A DNA stretch of 64,000 nt from Castor canadensis (Eukaryota; Chordata; Mammalia; Rodentia; Castoridae): positions 50,721,638-50,785,637 of the forward strand of contig NC_133398.1 of NCBI RefSeq assembly GCF_047511655.1, read 5' to 3'. Shown here piece after piece: positions 59,743-64,000 of this stretch. Position numbers and translations under genes: made by a program. Under the pieces are notes generated by a model. It had not been told where the DNA came from, ran no database searches, and saw only the letters and a list, made by a program, of their open reading frames with translations. How positions within the stretch are numbered: position 1 is the first letter of the stretch; every line of letters starts with the position of its first letter.

Positions 59743-60504
59743 CAGGAAGTTAGTATCTCTGTAATGGAGAGGGAAAAGAAGAGACCCAGGAAAGAATGTC
59801 AGTTATTCCGTCCAAACTCTTCCCATTCTCACAAATAGTTTTGTTGGCAACTTTTATGCAACCAATGAACTTAAAAAATTATTTTAATATATCAAAGATG
59901 TTTATATTAAATCATCATATACAGTAATACAATACTATAACAATTACAATAATAGTTTATTGTATCGATTTTAATTAGTAACATTTAAACACCAGGAAGG
60001 TGCAAAGTTGTTAATTTCTTCAGCAGAAATAGACCAGTAACTCAGTCCTTCATCAACATATCTCATGACTAATGATGATACAATGATTCCTGGAACTTAC
60101 TGTCTTTAACAAGTTATTGAATTTGTGTCCTCACATTAGTTTAGTTATGGATTTAAAACAAAATTCACTGGGACAGCAGCAAGAGTTCTTTTACCTTTCT
60201 CAGTAATTTTCTGCCTGGTTTTATGAATATCACAATCACATGTGGATCCAAAACTCACCAAATTACCACAGACATAAAGGCTGACACACTTCCCATACAA
60301 AATGAAAGGAGGAAACTGGATTGGCGAGACAAAGGAAAAGATTATTTGTAAAAGGTGGAATACCTACCTGAATACCTACCATCCATATTAAATTAGCAAA
60401 GACTTATTCTCATGATATCTAGAGATAAAGATGGTGGGAAAGGAAGTAAAATTTGAGACAAGTTCTTTAAATGAGACCACTCTTCATTTTCACATTTTTT
60501 ATTA

Positions 60505-60582
60505 CTTTTTTGGAGGGGCAGTACTGGTGTCAGCACTTGCTAGGCAGGTGCTCTACCACTTGAGCCACTTCTCCACCCCACT
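60505..60582 (-). mobile_element. ID element
   Basis: Reverse ID: tgctaggcaggtgctctacc, acttgagccacttctccacc; T-rich left end is its tail. It interrupts the flank module at a duplicated 'actcttcatttt' (60480 and 60582), a probable target-site duplication. Confidence 0.88.
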
Positions 60583-61015
60583 CTTCATTTTACACTATTT
60601 TTGCTAATGTATTTTAAGGGGTAAAGCAACAAATATGCTTTATGCAAGCATATTATTTAAAAATTCCATTCCAACTTCAATGGAGGTTAATATCACAATT
60701 TAACCTCATGGAAGATGTCATTAAGTAAAGTTTATAGCATCACTCACTCTTAGAAAGAAGCATTTTAGTTGGTTCACAAATTCATAGGGTCAAGGTCAAA
60801 AAAACAGCAAAGAATATAGTGAAGAGGACTTGTATCATATTGTAAAATTCAAGTTGTGCCCTTACTACCTGAAGGGAAGGGAAGAGCATCACCAGGTAAC
60901 TCTTTATAGGTCCTTGAGGATCAAGAAAACAAAAGTGGAGAGTCAGAGTCCCACTGGGTATCAGACCCTCTCATCCTCATATTGTAAATATTAAAAATAC
61001 AAACTTGAAAAATTG
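60583..61015. repeat. IFN downstream flank module, copy 3
   Basis: Third copy of the module at 43880-44170 and 49150-49440 (agtttatagcatcactcact; ggtccttgaggatcaagaaa). Confidence 0.82.
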
Positions 61016-61732
61016 TTCCAGTGAAAAATGGTTTTCTGTTCCAAATTTTGCTGCAAAATCTTCAATGATAAACTTTCTTGAAGGACCATGAAGAATTTCA
61101 CAGTACAAGTAGATCTATTGTCCTCTCAAATCATATTTGTACTACATATTCCTCTTGTATTTCCACCATTATTAAAATGATGATTCCTTTCATGAACATA
61201 AACTAAGTTCCTAAACTGATGGACACCTGGCTAAACTGCTAGGAGTTATGACTGAGCAAAACCAATTTCCTGAAGAGGTAGACCTCAGAGTAAATAGATC
61301 AGGTATTCATGATAATATGTTTGGCTATATGTCTGGTAGATAGAATGACAAGCATATACATGCATAAAGAAGAATAACCATTGGGACCAAATGCTCAAAT
61401 CCATTGATTTTAAACTTAAAGGCCCATGATACTTAATACATACCAAGTTTTCAAAATCAAACTGAAATGGAATGGATTATCCCATAGAAATAGATGGGCA
61501 TAGAGGAAGGAAATGATCCTTCCTCATTACTATGTGTCTGAGGAGATCCCAAAGAATCCAACGATAAGAGCACTCATGAAATGAAGGGTAAGGTCTACAT
61601 GAATACCTTCCAGTAGGAAGAGAAAATCTGAGAAACAGCTGCTATATAATTACTCTTGAATGATTACACTGGGTAAAAATAAGATTTTTACTGAGTTATT
61701 AAAGAGTTTATTTGTAATGGTATTCCCATACC

Positions 61733-61815
61733 AGTTGGGGACTTGGTTCTAGTGTTAGACACCTATCTAGAAGGCATGAGGCCCTTGGTTGAAATACCAC
61801 AACCATAAGAAATAA
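61733..61815 (+). mobile_element. ID element
   Basis: Counterpart of 3185-3275: ttggggacttggttctagtg ... gcatgaggcccttggttgaa. Confidence 0.75.
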
Positions 61816-62452
61816 TATATTCCCATATCAAATATTATAAAAGAGGGAATCTAAAGGGTTCAGGCCCCCTAATTTCCTACACAATATCTGCCCAGTTATG
61901 AACTTAAGATAAAGACTGCTTCTTTTTTTGATAACTATCTACTTTGTTTGGAACCTATGGTATTCCTTTGAGTAAGTTATACTTAAATGCAAATATGCAA
62001 AGAAAGATTCAAATTGATCACATTGCATGAATTACATGTTATCACTGGCCATAATATCACTTCCAAAGTGCGAATTTTTTTTCTTAGGAATTGCACAAAT
62101 CTGAGAAGACATGATAGTTCATGGTATTCCAAAGCTCAATCTTATCCAACAAAATTTTGTTCCTTATGATTCCTTCTTCCTGTTCCATTGGCATCTGAGT
62201 CACAAGAGCAACACTGACATTGACTTCATAGAAGACAGACAAAATATTTGCAAGATTAGAACATGGTGAGTAGATGGGTTAGGGGAGAAATTTTCTCATT
62301 TGTTTGATCTCCAAGTCATATTCTCCTTTGATTAACATGGCTATCATTGGCCATCTTGTTGACTTTGCTGATATTTGAGACTCTAAGCTTTTGAATATGT
62401 TAGGTTTTCAGAATTAAAGAAAATAGTTCATATTTTACTGTATAAATCTATT

Positions 62453-64000
62453 GGATATACACCTTACAGACAAAACCACCAAGAAGAGGCAAAATTTTGA
62501 CCCCTCCACACCTCCAGCCTGTGCAGAGCATCTCCACTTCATGTTAAACGGAGAAACCAGGAAGGCCCCTGGACCACTGCCAGATGCCAGTGCCCAGAAG
62601 GTTTGGGAAGACACAGACCACAAGATGAGCTAAGCAGTACATGGTACTCCCAGAGACAACCCTGGGCCAGATCAGCATAGCCCCCTGGAAAGACCGACTC
62701 CCACCCAGGGGAAAAAAAGAGAAACTGAGTAATAAGCAATAAGAACAATAAAGACATGTAGCAAAGAGGGTGGGCCACCCTGAACGCCAAAAAGGGGAGG
62801 ATGGAAATCCCTCCCAGAACTGTAAATAAACAAGCCAGGCCAGAGAAAGCAGGAGCAGCAGCACACGCCCAGCAAACAGGAGTGGGAAAGCTTGTAAAAG
62901 TGGCAGTGGGAGGAAAACTCCACAGGAGAAGGGGAAGACCCACTTACCACGTGAGCTGTAAATAAACACACAGGCCTGAGAAAATGGGTGCACTGTCACC
63001 TCCCCCAGTGTGCTTGGAAAGGGGAAAGCTTGTAGCAGCAGCTCGCGTAGAGGTGAACTCTGAGTTAACAAAGCCTGCAGGGCCAGGTGAGTGCTAATCT
63101 CACTCCTGAGATCTGCATAAATAATGCCTTCAGCAACAGCAAGCTGACAGGAGCAGGCAGGTGAGCCACAGCCCCAGATAGCCATTCACAGAACTGTTTC
63201 CAGACTCTTTTTTTTTTTTCTTTTCACTGTCCCTACCTTTGATGAGACAACAGCCGAACTACACCTGCATGCTGAAAAACTTACTGAAACTGTATTACAT
63301 TTGAACTTGGGACATTTTGTGGGTTTTTTGTTTTGTTTTGTTTTGTGCGGTTTTTGGTTCATTTTAATTTTCCCTTTGATAAGACAACTACAGAACAACA
63401 TCTGAGTACCATCTCCAGGACTGGAGGCTGAGGGACGAACACCAAAATTGCATTTGAACTTGGAGATTTTTTTAGTTTTTACTTAATATTTTTATTTTTA
63501 TTTATATATATATTTCATTTAGTTATTTTTTTATATATTTTTAAATTTTTTTTCAATCCTCTATCTGTCTCTCTAATGCCTTTTCAGCTTATGGTTGAAT
63601 AGTACACTGTCTCTCCCTGTTTACATCTTTGAAACTTTTTTTGTTTGTTTCTTTATTTTGTTTCTTTTACTTTTTTATTTGTTTTTCCTTTTCATTTAAC
63701 TTCTTTGCTTTCCATCTCCTCTGACCCTTCCATTCTAAATATCACTAGTGCTATTATTACAAGCCAGAAAATACTTAATTGCACACAGTACAGGGACAAT
63801 AACAACATCAAGGGCAATGACGGGAAGACAGAAAAAATGGAAACCAGCTTCCCCACAGCAAAAAATTAGTACAGGAACCAGAGAGAAATGAAGAAAATAG
63901 ATACTCAGATCAAGACTCCAACAAAATCAAGATAAACTATGCCAAAGGACCCAATGAAGCCCACAAGAATAATTTAAAAGAAGACATACTATAGGTACTC
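62453..64000 (+). mobile_element. LINE-1 5' end (5'UTR and start of ORF1), runs off the window
   Basis: About 1.35 kb of GC-richer 5'UTR (gacccctccacacctccagc; ggcccctggaccactgccag) is followed by T-rich sequence and an ORF1-like start, ATG at 63817 (MTGRQKKWKPASPQQKISTG). After a frame change this continues as KINYAKGPNEAHKNNLKEDIL. A stop interrupts 'ILQVL'. Most of the element lies beyond 64000. It appears 5'-complete but ORF1 is broken, so it is not active as read. Confidence 0.8.

Larger units (their letters stand above)
57180..62452. repeat. Segmental duplication block, copy 2
   Basis: Direct-orientation paralogue of 1-3915, about 57 kb downstream. It includes 1.4 kb (60025-61435) missing from copy 1. 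Ends at 'gtataaatctatt' where an L1 5' end begins. No gene supported; antisense frames of 60-113 codons near 57730-58066 are not conserved with copy 1. Confidence 0.9.

Overview
This window is a piece of a mammalian, very probably rodent, type I interferon (IFN) cluster. The only intact protein-coding genes I can support are two intronless cytokine genes on the plus strand. One is an interferon-omega (23525-24112, 195 codons) and the other an interferon-alpha (53121-53690, 189 codons). The other IFN copies are broken: an IFNA pseudogene at 4696-5260, a second at 11649-12207, the 3' third of an IFNW at 41188-41476, the last ~47 codons of an IFNA at 47790-47931, and two very decayed C-terminal remnants near 43137-43372 and 48225-48330. 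The organism call rests on the SINEs: short ID (tRNA-Ala-type) elements and dimeric B1-dID-like elements whose right half reads ggctggtggagtggctcaag. From memory these fit a castorimorph rodent such as beaver; this is inference and no search was run.

Layout. 1-3915 is the right part of a duplicated block that recurs at 57180-62452. 3916-5482 holds IFNA pseudogene 1 with a well-preserved promoter. 5483-11220 is flank, a 5' piece of a LINE-1 on the minus strand, and a nested fossil block (MaLR-type LTR, old L1M, inverted MLT1-type LTR). 11225-14480 is IFNA pseudogene 2, with L1 on its left and an L1 inside its 3' flank. 14500-20980 is mostly intergenic sequence and L1. 20980-24900 is the IFNW unit. 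24900-37170 is a retrotransposon-rich stretch: a HAL1-like element, a second copy of the fossil block, and a pile-up of plus-strand L1 copies. 37170-41900 is a second IFNW-type unit whose gene survives only as a 3' fragment. 41900-51280 contains IFN remnants, paired flanking modules, a 5'-truncated retrocopy with a perfect 15-bp target-site duplication, and an extreme AT-rich expansion. 51280-57180 is the intact IFNA unit. 57180-62452 is block copy 2, cut off at its right end by the 5' end of an L1 that runs out of the window.

How it fits together. The locus grew by repeated segmental duplication of 'IFN gene plus flank' units, followed by decay and LINE/SINE insertion. Both intact genes encode secreted helical cytokines expected to act through IFNAR1/IFNAR2. 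Both have purine-rich GAAA-type virus-response promoters, AU-rich 3'UTRs and a poly(A) signal, as expected for transient virus-induced expression. The most notable points are an intact IFNA ORF with a degenerate TATA box beside a dead IFNA with a consensus-like one, a repeated distal module carrying IRF-type motifs, and the paralogy-based expectation of further IFNA copies just outside both window edges. I found no new biological system beyond this.
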